In this document: piece after piece, positions 27,270-37,911 of the stretch | How positions within the stretch are numbered: the stretch's first letter is position 1 | How the letters are laid out: each line of letters begins with the position of its first letter | DNA from: Bradyrhizobium sp. 186 | GTDB lineage: Bacteria > Pseudomonadota > Alphaproteobacteria > Rhizobiales > Xanthobacteraceae | Assembly (NCBI RefSeq): GCF_023101685.1 | Contig: NZ_CP082164.1 | Coordinates: 806,001-870,000 of the forward strand | Direction of reading: 5' to 3' | Length of the DNA stretch: 64,000 nt | Position numbers and translations under genes: made by a program | Notes under the pieces: generated by a model | What the model was told of the DNA's origin: nothing | Seen by the model: only the letters and a program-made list of their open reading frames with translations | Databases searched by the model: none

Positions 27270-28169
27270 CTATCTGATCCCCTCGGCCACACGCGCAACT
27301 TTTCCTCCTGATTTCAGCTTTTTGCTGTCTTGTTTTTTTGAATGCGGCATCAGACCCCCGAGTGCCGCTTCGATGTTCCTTACCATCGTCAGCAGACGCG
27401 GTCCAATGTCAGTGATCAATCGCTCTTCCGTGAAACGGAATGCCGGTGCGCCGCAGTTGAAGGCGTAGGGACCGGTTCCGTCGTTCAGTTTGAGCGCGAC
27501 TCCGGCGGCGCCGATATCGTCGTGCCAGTCGCCGACCGAAATCGCAAAGCCGTGTTTCGCGACGGTTTCGCCGGAACGTTCCAGTCCGTCGCGCATCTTG
27601 GGCCAGCGGCTGCCGTAATGTTCGCGCAGAACGCGCGACAGTTCTGCGCGATCACCTTCGTCGAGCGCCCAGAAATAGGCGCGACCCATCGCGCTGGTTG
27701 CAATCGGCACGCGAGAGCCGACGTCAAGTTGAACACCGACCGTCTCGCTGCCGCGGCTCTGGCCGAAATAGATCATGCTGTGGCGGTCGCGACCGCCGAT
27801 CGCGACCGCGCCGCCGGTCGCACGCATCATGTCCTCGCGAAACGGTTCGGACAAATGCCGAACGCCGAGATTGGCTAGCGCCGCGTAGCCAAGCGCCATC
27901 GCGGCAGGCGCAAGCTGATACTTCTCGAAGCGGGGAACCGGCGTCAGATAACCGAGCTTCGTCAATGTGTAGGTCAATCGCGAGATGGTTGGCTTGGGCA
28001 GGTTGGTACGGGCCGCGATCTCCTGATTGCCGAGAAGTCCGTCGCTGGGTTGGAATGCGCGCAATACATCAAGTCCGCGGGAAAGCGCGACGACGAAATT
28101 CCGATCGGTCGCAGTCTTCTTTCCTGTACGCTTCATCCCTGATCTGCTCTTGCGCGGAGTCGTTGACAA
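27270..28169 (-). CDS. IclR-family transcriptional regulator
   Basis: The frame begins with TTG at 28169 (299 residues) or ATG at 28136 (MKRTGKKTATDRNFVVALSR, 288 residues). The N-terminal winged helix has SRGLDVLRAFQPSDGLLGNQ, then EIAARTNLPKPTISRLTYTL, typical of IclR. The C-terminal effector domain includes VPIATSAMGRAYFWAL. A lysine-rich C-terminal tail is unusual. It lies upstream of and in line with livG-livF-livH-livM and the binding proteins, and divergent from the pim-type operon, with the perfect palindrome at 28203-28221 between. It probably controls both directions in response to a dicarboxylate or its CoA ester. Confidence 0.9.
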   Translation of the reverse strand: MSTTPRKSRSGMKRTGKKTATDRNFVVALSRGLDVLRAFQPSDGLLGNQEIAARTNLPKPTISRLTYTLTKLGYLTPVPRFEKYQLAPAAMALGYAALANLGVRHLSEPFREDMMRATGGAVAIGGRDRHSMIYFGQSRGSETVGVQLDVGSRVPIATSAMGRAYFWALDEGDRAELSRVLREHYGSRWPKMRDGLERSGETVAKHGFAISVGDWHDDIGAAGVALKLNDGTGPYAFNCGAPAFRFTEERLITDIGPRLLTMVRNIEAALGGLMPHSKKQDSKKLKSGGKVARVAEGIR

Positions 28170-28202
28170 GCCACGTGCTTCAAAATAACCCTGCCGTCAA
28201 GA

Positions 28203-28221
28203 TGCGGAATTAAATTCCGCA
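28203..28221. promoter_or_regulatory. Perfect 19-bp palindrome, probable IclR operator
   Basis: TGCGGAATT-A-AATTCCGCA has nine-base arms with a single central base. It lies 34 bases from the IclR start and 45 from the pimF start. Length and GGAA/TTCC content suit an IclR dimer. Confidence 0.65.
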
Positions 28222-28265
28222 CTGCGAAATCGAATAAAAGTTAATCCCCACCAAGGAGGGACACC

Positions 28266-30362
<2,097 letters not shown>

Positions 30363-30419
30363 TGGAATTGGGCTCGGTGGCCACGATGTCTCGTTCCGGG
30401 GGACGCTCTCTCCGTTCCC

Positions 30420-30500
30420 TCCCCCACGCAACCGGGGTTTACCCCGGTTGCGCATCCTCAAAAGACGCAAGTCGGGCAGGCCCGACTTGCGGCGGGGGAG
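30420..30500. repeat. Compound palindromic repeat between pimF and pimA
   Basis: Two perfect 10-bp hairpins, GCAACCGGGG-TTTA-CCCCGGTTGC (30428-30451) and GCAAGTCGGG-CAGG-CCCGACTTGC (30467-30490), are enclosed by CCCTCCCCC at the left and GGGGGAGGG at the right. The RNA could form a three-way junction inside the pim transcript. The rest of the 286-base gap (30363-30648) shows no gene. Confidence 0.75.
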
Positions 30501-30648
30501 GGTCAGGGAGGGGGGTAGCCCCGGGCGAGGTCAGTGTTTGCGGCTACCGCCTTCCCCAACCCTTCCCCGCAAGGGGGAAGGGAGCCCTTCCCCTTGTGCC
30601 CACCTCACGCGAATCTGTCGCGACAACTTTGCACAGTATCGGTCGCCT

Positions 30649-32331
30649 ATGACTCACCCCGGCGAACAGTTTTACCCCGAGGGCGTGCGTTGGGACGACA
30701 CCATCGTCCAGGGCACGCTTCCCGACCTCTTGTCGAAAGCTGCCGCCGATTACGGCCCGCGCACCGCGCTGGAGTTTCGCGATCGTCCGATCAGCTACAC
30801 CGAACTCGCCGGGATGGCCGAGCGCGCCGCCGCGGCGTTCCTTCGTGCCGGCTACGGCAAGAACAGCTCCATCGCGCTGTTCCTCGGCAACACGCCCGAT
30901 CATCCCGTGAGTTTCTTCGGCGCGCTCAAGGCCGGCGCCCGCGTTGCGCATCTCTCCCCGCTCGACGGCGAGATCGCGCTGACGCACAAGGTCTCGGATT
31001 CCGGCTCGCGGGTGCTGGTCACCTCGAACCTTGCGGCATTGCTGCCGACCGCGCTGAAGTTTCTTGAGAAGGGCCTGATCGACCGCCTGGTCGTCTGCGA
31101 GGACGACAATTGGGGCAAGGTCGGCACGCCGCAGGCCGCGATCCCCGCCGATCCCCGCATCGTCACCTTCAAAACCTTCGTCGAGGGCGCCGCCGCGCCG
31201 GCGCAGTGGCCGCAGATGACGGCGGATGACGTCGCGCTGCTGCAATATACCGGCGGCACCACCGGCCTGCCCAAGGGGGCGATGCTCACGCACGGCAACC
31301 TCACCTCGGCCGTGTCGATCTACGACGTCTGGGGCAAGCCGTCGCGTGCGACCCGCGGCGAAATCATCGAGCGCGTGATCTGCGTGCTGCCGCTGTTCCA
31401 CATCTACGCGCTCACGGTCGTGCTGTTGTCCTCGCTCAGCCGCGGCAATCTGATCTCGCTCCATCAGCGTTTTGATGTCGAAGCGGTGATGCGCGACATC
31501 GAAATCAAGCACGCGACGTACTTCCCGGGCGTGCCGACGATGTGGATCGCGATCGCGGCCCTGCCCGATCTCGACAAGCGCGACTTCTCCTCGCTTGCCA
31601 CCATCGGCTCCGGCGGCGCGCCGCTGCCGGTGGAGATCGCCAACTTCTTCGAGCGCAAGATCGGCAAGAAGCTGAAAAGCGGCTGGGGCATGACCGAGAC
31701 CTGCTCGCCCGGCACCGGCCATCCGCCGACAGGACCGGACAAGCCCGGCTCGATCGGCCTGATGCTGCCCGGCATCGAGCTCGACGTCGTCGCGCTGGAC
31801 AATCCGACGAAGGTACTGCCATCAGGCGAAGTCGGCGAGATCCGCATCAAGGGCCCGAACGTCACCAGGGGCTATTGGAACAAGCCGAAGGAATCCGTAG
31901 AATCCTTTGCCGACGGCCGCTTCCTCACCGGAGACATCGGCTACGTCGACGCGGACGGCTATTTCTTCCTGGTCGACCGCAAGAAGGACATGATCATCTC
32001 CGGCGGCTTCAACGTCTATCCGCAGATGATCGAGCAGGCGATCTACACCATTGCCGGCGTGCACGAGGTGATCGTGCTCGGCATTCCCGACCAGTATCGC
32101 GGCGAGGCCGCCAAGGCCTTCATCAAGCTCAGGCCGGACGCGAAGCCGTTCTCGCTCGACGAGCTGCGCGCGCAGCTCACCGGCAAGCTCGGCAAGCACG
32201 AATTGCCCGCAGAGGTCGAGTTCGTCGACGATCTGCCGCGCACGCCGGTCGGTAAGCTGTCGCGCCACGAATTGCGCCAGCAGCAGAAACCGTCACAACC
32301 CACCCAATTCGCATCAGGAGGTCGCTCTTGA
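30649..32331 (+). CDS. pimA: Dicarboxylate-CoA ligase (acyl-CoA synthetase)
   Basis: The ATG at 30649 (MTHPGEQFYPEGVRWDDTIV) gives 560 residues. The frame is open for 200 bases upstream, but that is repeat DNA. Motifs in order: QYTGGTTGLPKGAMLTHGN near residue 196, GWGMTETCSPGTGHPP near 344, GYVDADGYFFLVDRKKDMII near 427, and PRTPVGKLSRHELR with the catalytic lysine near 537. It is related to long-chain acyl-CoA ligases and, by operon position, to PimA, which activates dicarboxylic acids. The TTG of the residual pimB reading frame overlaps its stop. Confidence 0.87.
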   Translation: MTHPGEQFYPEGVRWDDTIVQGTLPDLLSKAAADYGPRTALEFRDRPISYTELAGMAERAAAAFLRAGYGKNSSIALFLGNTPDHPVSFFGALKAGARVAHLSPLDGEIALTHKVSDSGSRVLVTSNLAALLPTALKFLEKGLIDRLVVCEDDNWGKVGTPQAAIPADPRIVTFKTFVEGAAAPAQWPQMTADDVALLQYTGGTTGLPKGAMLTHGNLTSAVSIYDVWGKPSRATRGEIIERVICVLPLFHIYALTVVLLSSLSRGNLISLHQRFDVEAVMRDIEIKHATYFPGVPTMWIAIAALPDLDKRDFSSLATIGSGGAPLPVEIANFFERKIGKKLKSGWGMTETCSPGTGHPPTGPDKPGSIGLMLPGIELDVVALDNPTKVLPSGEVGEIRIKGPNVTRGYWNKPKESVESFADGRFLTGDIGYVDADGYFFLVDRKKDMIISGGFNVYPQMIEQAIYTIAGVHEVIVLGIPDQYRGEAAKAFIKLRPDAKPFSLDELRAQLTGKLGKHELPAEVEFVDDLPRTPVGKLSRHELRQQQKPSQPTQFASGGRS

Positions 32332-32423
32332 CCGACGCCGTCATCGTTTCCACCGCCCGCACCCCGATCGGCAAGGCCTACCGCGGCATGGGCGCGGCGG
32401 GTTTGTTTGAGGTGTTGCAGTAG
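32328..32423 (+). pseudogene. pimB: Residual thiolase gene with internal in-frame deletion (pimB remnant)
   Basis: A TTG start overlapping the pimA stop, behind AGGAGG, opens a 31-codon frame. Its first 20 residues, after the initiator TDAVIVSTARTPIGKAYRG, are the canonical N terminus of acetyl-CoA acyltransferases. The next residues, MGAAGLFEVLQ then stop, are the canonical thiolase C terminus (normally after CVGGG). About 360 codons, including the active-site cysteine and both histidine regions, are missing with the frame preserved. A palindromic repeat begins three bases after the stop. The product cannot be a thiolase. Chance resemblance at both ends is very unlikely; an assembly error remains possible. 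Confidence 0.85.
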
Positions 32424-32425
32424 TC

Positions 32426-32545
32426 GTCGTCCCGGCGAAGGCCGGGACCCATACTCCGCAGCCGGAGTTCGGGGCACAGACGGCAATCGCCTTCGCGAGA
32501 CAACGACGATTAGTGGTTATGGGTCCCGGCCTTCGCCGGGACGAC
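32426..32545. repeat. Palindromic repeat, family R1
   Basis: GTCGTCCCGGCGAAGGCCGG then GACCCATAC is mirrored by TTATGGGTCCCGGCCTTCGC then CGGGACGAC. Same design and similar arm spacing as 4434-4558. It lies directly after the pimB remnant. Confidence 0.88.
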
Positions 32546-32569
32546 AAGGGAAGCTCAGAGGAGGATCCG

Positions 32570-33760
32570 ATGGATCTCGCATTCACGAAAGAAGAGCAGG
32601 CGTTTCGCGAGGAAGTGCGGGAGTTCTTCCGCGGCAACGTACCGCCGGACACGCGGCGCAAGCTGGTCGAGGGCCGTCACCTCTCGAAGGACGAGATGGT
32701 GACGTGGTGGCGTATCCTCAACAAGAAGGGTTGGGGCACCAGCCACTGGCCCAAACAATATGGCGGCACCGGCTGGACATCCGTGCAGCACTACATCTTC
32801 AACGAGGAGCTGCAGTCCTATCCGGCGCCGCAGCCGCTCGCCTTCGGCGTCAGCATGGTCGGCCCTGTCATCTACACCTTCGGCAATAAAGAGCAGAAGA
32901 AGCAGTATCTGCCGCGCATCGCCAATGTCGACGATTGGTGGTGCCAGGGCTTCTCCGAGCCCGGCTCCGGCTCCGACCTTGCCTCGCTCAAGACCAAAGC
33001 CGAGCGCAAGGGCGACAAGTGGATCATCAACGGCCAGAAGACCTGGACCACGCTGGCGCAGCACGCCGACATGATCTTCTGCCTCTGCCGCACCGATCCC
33101 AGCGCCAAGAAGCAGATGGGTATCTCCTTCATCGTCTTCAGCATGAAGTCGAAGGGCGTCACGGTGCGTCCGATCCAGACCATCGACGGCGGCGTCGAGG
33201 TCAACGAAGTGTTCTTCGACGACGTCGAGGTGCCCGTCGAGAACCTGATCGGCGAGGAGAACAAGGGCTGGGACTACGCAAAATTCCTGCTCGGCAATGA
33301 GCGCACCGGCATCGCCCGGGTCGGCGTCTCCAAGGAGCGGCTGCGTCGTATTCGCGACTTGGCCTCCAAGGTCGAATCCGGCGGCAAGCCGATCATCCAG
33401 GACGCCGCGTTCCGCGAGAAGCTCGCCGCTTGCGAGATCGAGCTGAAGGCGCTCGAGCTGACCCAACTCCGCGTCGTCGCGGACGAAGGCAAGCACGGCA
33501 AGGGCAAGCCCAATCCGGCGTCGTCCGTGCTGAAGATCAAGGGCTCCGAGATCCAGCAGACCACGACCGAACTGCTGATGGAAGTGATCGGCCCGTTCGC
33601 CGCGCCCTACGACGTGCACGGCGACGACGGCTCGAACGAAGCCATGGACTGGACCGCCCAGATCGCGCCGAGCTACTTCAACAACCGCAAGGTCTCGATC
33701 TACGGCGGCTCCAACGAGATCCAGCGCAACATCATCGCCAAGGCGGTGCTGGGGTTGTGA
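32570..33760 (+). CDS. pimC: Acyl-CoA dehydrogenase, pimeloyl-CoA dehydrogenase large-subunit type
   Basis: The ATG at 32570 follows GAGGAGG and gives 396 residues. It has the acyl-CoA dehydrogenase layout: N-terminal helices, a central beta domain with WWCQGFSEPGSGSDLASLKT (about residues 122-141) and WIINGQKTWTTLAQHADMIF, and a C-terminal helical domain ending SIYGGSNEIQRNIIAKAVLG. It pairs with the gene at 33851 in the manner of heteromeric dehydrogenases such as PimC-PimD. It would introduce the double bond into pimeloyl-CoA and similar dicarboxylyl-CoA esters. Confidence 0.87.
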   Translation: MDLAFTKEEQAFREEVREFFRGNVPPDTRRKLVEGRHLSKDEMVTWWRILNKKGWGTSHWPKQYGGTGWTSVQHYIFNEELQSYPAPQPLAFGVSMVGPVIYTFGNKEQKKQYLPRIANVDDWWCQGFSEPGSGSDLASLKTKAERKGDKWIINGQKTWTTLAQHADMIFCLCRTDPSAKKQMGISFIVFSMKSKGVTVRPIQTIDGGVEVNEVFFDDVEVPVENLIGEENKGWDYAKFLLGNERTGIARVGVSKERLRRIRDLASKVESGGKPIIQDAAFREKLAACEIELKALELTQLRVVADEGKHGKGKPNPASSVLKIKGSEIQQTTTELLMEVIGPFAAPYDVHGDDGSNEAMDWTAQIAPSYFNNRKVSIYGGSNEIQRNIIAKAVLGL

Positions 33761-33770
33761 CCTCTCCTCC

Positions 33771-33814
33771 CTCTCCCCGCTCTTCGCGGGGAGAGGGTTG
33801 GGGTGAGGGGCCTC
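33771..33814. repeat. Short hairpin repeat between pimC and pimD
   Basis: CTCTCCCCGC-TCTTC-GCGGGGAGAG forms a 10-bp stem, followed by GGTTGGGGTGAGGGG as in the R2-related element at 7185. It is a partial copy of that family. Confidence 0.7.
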
Positions 33815-33850
33815 TCTCCGCGCAGAGACTTGTTACTTGAGGAAACAGAG

Positions 33851-34993
33851 ATGGATTTTGATTTGAACGAGGAGCAGCGGCTTCTCAAGGACAGCATCGA
33901 CGGCCTGCTGACCGATTCCTATGATTTCGAGAGCCGCAAGAAATACATGAAGGAGAAGGGCGGCTGGAGCAAAGCCGTCTGGCTCAAGCTCGCCGATCAG
34001 GGCCTGCTCGGTCTGCCCTTCGCGGAGGCCGATGGCGGCTTCGGCGGCGGCGGCGTCGAGACCATGATCGTGATGGAAGCGCTCGGCAAGGCTCTCGTGC
34101 TCGAGCCTTATCTCGCGACCGTGGTGATCGGCGGCGGCTTCCTCCGTCATGCCGGCACCGATGCGCAGAAGGCGGCTCACGTGCCCGGCATCGTCGACGG
34201 CAGCAAGACGCTGGCGTTTGCCCAGCTCGAGAAGAATTCGCGCTACGATCTCTTCGACGTCACCACGACGGCCAAGAAGAAGGGCGACGGTTGGGTGATC
34301 GACGGCGAGAAATTCGTCGTGCTCAACGGCGAGAACGCCGACACGCTTCTAGTCACCGCGCGCACCAAGGGTGACCGACGCGACAAGAGCGGCATCGGCG
34401 TGTTCCTGGTGCCGGCGAACGCCAAGGGCGTGACCAAGAAGTCGTATCCGACCCAGGACGGCCTGCACGCCGCCGACATTACCTTCACCGGCGTCGAGGT
34501 CGGCGCGGATGCTGCGCTCGGCAATCCCGACGACTCGCTTGCGCTGATCGAACGCGTGGTGGACGAAGCCCGCGTCGCGCTCTGCGCCGAGGCGGTGGGC
34601 CTGATGGACGAGTCGCTCAAGACCACCGTCGAGTACATCAAGACACGCAAACAGTTCGGCGTCGCGATTGGCTCGTTCCAGTCGCTTCAGCACCGCGCCT
34701 CCGACATGTTCGTCGCCGCCGAGCAGGCCCGCTCGATGTCGATGTTCGCGACCATGGCGGGCGATTTCGAGGACGCCAAGGAGCGCTCCAACGCGATCGC
34801 CGCGGCCAAGGTGCAGATAGGCAAGTCGCTGAAATTCGTCGGCCAGCAGGCGATCCAACTCCACGGCGGCATCGGCATGACCATGGAGGCGAAGATCGGC
34901 CACTACTTCAAGCGCCTGACCATGATCGAAAACAGCTTTGGCGACACCGACTATCACCAGCGTCGCGTGGCGGATGGTGGCGGGTTGATCTGA
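33851..34993 (+). CDS. pimD: Acyl-CoA dehydrogenase, pimeloyl-CoA dehydrogenase small-subunit type
   Basis: The ATG at 33851 gives 380 residues (MDFDLNEEQRLLKDSIDGLL). The dehydrogenase fold is visible in FAEADGGFGGGGVETMIVME, the substrate-binding strand LAFAQLEKNSRYDLFDVTTT and the C-terminal FVGQQAIQLHGGIGMTMEAK, which carries a glutamate in the region expected for this subgroup. The sequence is clearly distinct from PimC, so this is a partner subunit and not a recent duplicate. It is separated from pimC by a short hairpin repeat. Confidence 0.87.
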   Translation: MDFDLNEEQRLLKDSIDGLLTDSYDFESRKKYMKEKGGWSKAVWLKLADQGLLGLPFAEADGGFGGGGVETMIVMEALGKALVLEPYLATVVIGGGFLRHAGTDAQKAAHVPGIVDGSKTLAFAQLEKNSRYDLFDVTTTAKKKGDGWVIDGEKFVVLNGENADTLLVTARTKGDRRDKSGIGVFLVPANAKGVTKKSYPTQDGLHAADITFTGVEVGADAALGNPDDSLALIERVVDEARVALCAEAVGLMDESLKTTVEYIKTRKQFGVAIGSFQSLQHRASDMFVAAEQARSMSMFATMAGDFEDAKERSNAIAAAKVQIGKSLKFVGQQAIQLHGGIGMTMEAKIGHYFKRLTMIENSFGDTDYHQRRVADGGGLI

Positions 34994-35010
34994 TCCACGG
35001 TAGCGGTGGC

Positions 35011-35114
35011 TGTCATCCCCCGCGAAGGCGGGGGATCCAGTACGCCGCGGCTCCTCGGTTCTGGCCGCGCTGCCTCTGCAATACTGGATCGCCCGGTCAA
35101 GCCGGGCGATGACG
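35011..35114. repeat. Palindromic repeat (TGTCATCCCCCGCGAAGGCG type)
   Basis: TGTCATCCCCCGCGAAGGCG then GGGGATCCAGTA is answered by ATACTGGATCGCCCGGTCAA then GCCGGGCGATGACG. It is related in layout to families R3 and R4. It lies between pimD and the SDR gene. Confidence 0.8.
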
Positions 35115-35148
35115 ACAGAACAAGCGGAAACAGCGGAAGCCAACAACA

Positions 35149-35922
35149 ATGAAAAACACCCCGTTCGATCTCACCGGAAAAGTTGCAATCGTCACCGGCT
35201 CCAGCCGCGGCATCGGCCGCTCCTCCGCCGAATTGCTCGCAAAACTCGGCGCCAAGGTCGTGATCTCCTCGCGCAAAGCGGAGGCCTGCAAGGAAGTCGC
35301 GGACGGCATTAATGCTGCCGGCGGCGATGCCATCGTCATCCCCTGCAACATCGCCCGCAAAGACGAGGTCGAGGCGCTGATCGCAGGCGCAACCAGGCAC
35401 TACGGCAAGATCGACATCCTCGTCTGCAACGCCGCGGTGAACCCGTATTACGGCCCGCTGCTCGACATCACCGACGAAGCTTTCGACAAGATCATGGGCA
35501 GTAACGTCAAGAGCAACATCTGGCTCTCCGCGCTCGCGATCCCGCAGATGGCCGAACGCGGTAGCGGCTCGGTCGTCATCATCTCCTCGATCGGCGGCTT
35601 GCGCGGCTCCACCGTGATCGGCGCCTACGGCATCTCCAAAGCCGCAGATTTCGCGCTGTGCCGCTCGCTCGCCGGTGAATGGGGCCCGAAGGGCGTCCGC
35701 GTCAATTGCATCGCGCCCGGCCTCGTCAAGACCGATTTCGCCCGCGCGCTGTGGGAAGACGAAGCCCTCCTCAAGCGCCGCACCGCCACCACACCCCTTC
35801 GCCGCATCGGCGAACCCGACGAAATCGCCGGCGCCGTCGCCTACCTCGCCTCCGATGCGTCGAGCTTCATGACTGGACAAACCATCGTCATCGACGGCGG
35901 CGTCACCACGGCGGCAGTGTAG
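35149..35922 (+). CDS. SDR-family oxidoreductase
   Basis: This 257-residue short-chain dehydrogenase has TGSSRGIGRSSAELL at residues 15-29, NAAV in mid protein, and the catalytic YGISK near residue 162, with the C-terminal FMTGQTIVIDGGVT typical of the classical group. Overall it resembles DHRS4-like or FabG-like enzymes. It follows pimD with a repeat between and lies in the same direction, so it may belong to the dicarboxylate operon, but no specific substrate is evident. The ATG at 35149 gives a normal length. Confidence 0.85.
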   Translation: MKNTPFDLTGKVAIVTGSSRGIGRSSAELLAKLGAKVVISSRKAEACKEVADGINAAGGDAIVIPCNIARKDEVEALIAGATRHYGKIDILVCNAAVNPYYGPLLDITDEAFDKIMGSNVKSNIWLSALAIPQMAERGSGSVVIISSIGGLRGSTVIGAYGISKAADFALCRSLAGEWGPKGVRVNCIAPGLVKTDFARALWEDEALLKRRTATTPLRRIGEPDEIAGAVAYLASDASSFMTGQTIVIDGGVTTAAV

Positions 35923-35929
35923 CTTTCTT

Positions 35930-36091
35930 CCCCTCTCCCCTTGTGGGAGAGGGTGGATCGCCGCGTAGCGGCGAGACGGGTGAGGGGTCTGTCTCCGCGT
36001 GTGGATCTCCCTCATCGTGAACATGGCTCTCCGCGGATAGAAACCCCTCATCCGGCGCTTCGCGCCACCTTCTCCCACAAGGGGAGAAGGG
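35930..36091. repeat. Long inverted repeat element, family R2
   Basis: Third full copy: CCCCTCTCCCCTTGTGGGAG at the left and CTTCTCCCACAAGGGGAGAA at the right, with the same internal GTGAGGGG / CCCCTCAT blocks. Same orientation as the copy at 12235. Confidence 0.85.
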
Positions 36092-36191
36092 ATGGTGGCA
36101 CCACCTGTCCCAGCCTTGACCTTCCCGCCCTAATCCGCTCCCTTTGGCGCGACACAATGATCCCCCTTAGGGAAACGCCAAGGTAGCTTCC

Positions 36192-37697
36192 ATGTCTTTC
36201 GTCCTCGCCATCGACCAGGGCACCACCTCCTCGCGCGCCATCGTCTTTCGCAGCGACATCTCGATCGCGTCCAGAGCGCAGCAGGAATTCCCGCAGCACT
36301 TTCCGGCTTCGGGCTGGGTCGAGCACGAGCCGGAGGACATCTGGACCTCGACGGTGATGGTCTGCCGCGACGCGATCGAGAAGGCCGGCATCACCGCAAA
36401 GGACATCGCCGCGATCGGCATCACCAACCAGCGTGAGACCACCGTGGTGTGGGACCGCGCCACCGGGCAGGCCGTGCACCGCGCCATCGTCTGGCAGGAT
36501 CGCCGCACCGCCGACATCTGCGCGAAGTTGAAGGCGGACGGCCGCGAGCCGGTGATCTCCGAGAAGACCGGCCTGATCATCGATCCCTATTTCTCCGGCA
36601 CCAAGGTCGCATGGATCCTCGACCACGTCCCCGGCGCGCGTGCGCGTGCCGCGCGCGGCGAGCTGATGTTCGGCACCGTCGATTGCTATCTGCTCTGGCG
36701 CCTCACCGGCGGCAAGGTGCACGCCACCGACGCCACCAACGCCTCGCGCACGCTGCTGTTCAACATCCACACCGGGCAGTGGGACGACGAGCTGCTTGAA
36801 ATCATCGGCGTGCCGCGCTCGATGCTGCCCGAGGTGAAGGACTCTTCCGCCCGCTTCGGCGAGAGCGTGCCTGATCTCTTCGGCGGCGCCATCGCGATCT
36901 CCGGCATCGCCGGCGACCAGCAGGCCGCGACGATTGGACAAGCCTGCTTCCGCCCGGGCATGATGAAGTCGACCTACGGCACCGGCTGCTTCGCGCTGCT
37001 CAACACCGGCACCACGCCGGTGGCCTCAAAAAACAAGCTGCTCACCACCATCGCCTACCAGCTCGGCGGAAAGCGCACCTACGCCCTCGAAGGCTCGATC
37101 TTCGTCGCAGGCTCGGCGGTGCAGTGGCTGCGCGACGGCCTCGGCATCATCAAGCACGCCGCCGAGACCGGCCCGCTCGCCGACCAGTCCGATTCCATGC
37201 AGAGCGTCTATCTCGTCCCGGCCTTCGTCGGCATGGGCGCGCCCTATTGGAATCCGCGCGTGCGCGGCGCGCTGTTCGGCCTCACCCGCAACACCGGCCC
37301 GGCCGAGCTAGCGCATGCCGCACTCGAAAGCGTCTGCTACCAGACTTTCGATCTCTGGGCCGCGATGCGCGCCGACTGGCCGAGCTCGGAGACGGCCAGC
37401 GTCGTGCTGCGCGTCGACGGTGGCATGACCGCATCCGACTGGACCATGCAGCGCCTCGCCGATCTGCTCGACGCCCCCGTCGATCGCCCCGTGATCCAGG
37501 AGACCACGGCCCTGGGCGCCGCCTATCTCGCCGGCCTCCAGGCCGGCGTCTATCCCGAGCCGACAAAATTCGCCGACAACTGGCGCCTCGAGCACCGCTT
37601 CAAGCCGAACATGAGCCAGGCGACGCGGGAGCGGAAGCTCGCGGGATGGGCGCGCGCAGTGAAGGGTGTGTTGGCGAGTGATAAGGGGGAGGGATAA
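36192..37697 (+). CDS. glpK: Glycerol kinase
   Basis: This 501-residue FGGY-family kinase starts [20 protein letters not shown] and contains [17 protein letters not shown] (about residues 76-92), IVWQDRRT, the [15 protein letters not shown] block, and [16 protein letters not shown]. The C-terminal [20 protein letters not shown] and [12 protein letters not shown] complete the family pattern. It phosphorylates glycerol to glycerol-3-phosphate. No glpD, glpF or glp repressor is next to it. An R2 repeat lies 100 bases upstream and a disturbed area with an insertion sequence follows. Confidence 0.95.
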   Translation: MSFVLAIDQGTTSSRAIVFRSDISIASRAQQEFPQHFPASGWVEHEPEDIWTSTVMVCRDAIEKAGITAKDIAAIGITNQRETTVVWDRATGQAVHRAIVWQDRRTADICAKLKADGREPVISEKTGLIIDPYFSGTKVAWILDHVPGARARAARGELMFGTVDCYLLWRLTGGKVHATDATNASRTLLFNIHTGQWDDELLEIIGVPRSMLPEVKDSSARFGESVPDLFGGAIAISGIAGDQQAATIGQACFRPGMMKSTYGTGCFALLNTGTTPVASKNKLLTTIAYQLGGKRTYALEGSIFVAGSAVQWLRDGLGIIKHAAETGPLADQSDSMQSVYLVPAFVGMGAPYWNPRVRGALFGLTRNTGPAELAHAALESVCYQTFDLWAAMRADWPSSETASVVLRVDGGMTASDWTMQRLADLLDAPVDRPVIQETTALGAAYLAGLQAGVYPEPTKFADNWRLEHRFKPNMSQATRERKLAGWARAVKGVLASDKGEG

Positions 37698-37716
37698 GCC
37701 CGCCTCTTTCCACGTT

Positions 37717-37765
37717 GTCGTCCCGGCCTAGTGCGCAATTGCGCACGGGGGGCCGGGACCCATAC
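37717..37765. repeat. R1 repeat, left arm, separated from its right arm by an insertion sequence
   Basis: GTCGTCCCGGCC, a TGCGCAATTGCGCA centre and GGCCGGGACCCATAC form the left arm. The expected right arm start GGTATGGGTCCCGG is split by the insertion sequence: GATGG ends at 37841 and TATGGGTCCCGG resumes at 39207. Confidence 0.7.
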
Positions 37766-37911
37766 CGCGAGGTCCATCGATCGCAAGTGGTGCTAATCCC
37801 GAACGACCTATCTTCGCCAAACCTGATCCTGTGGTTGATGGTGTGGACGGCCCCCTACGGCATCAGTGTGCCAGAATGAGGTTGTCAGAAACTCATTCGC
37901 AGGAGCCGCCC

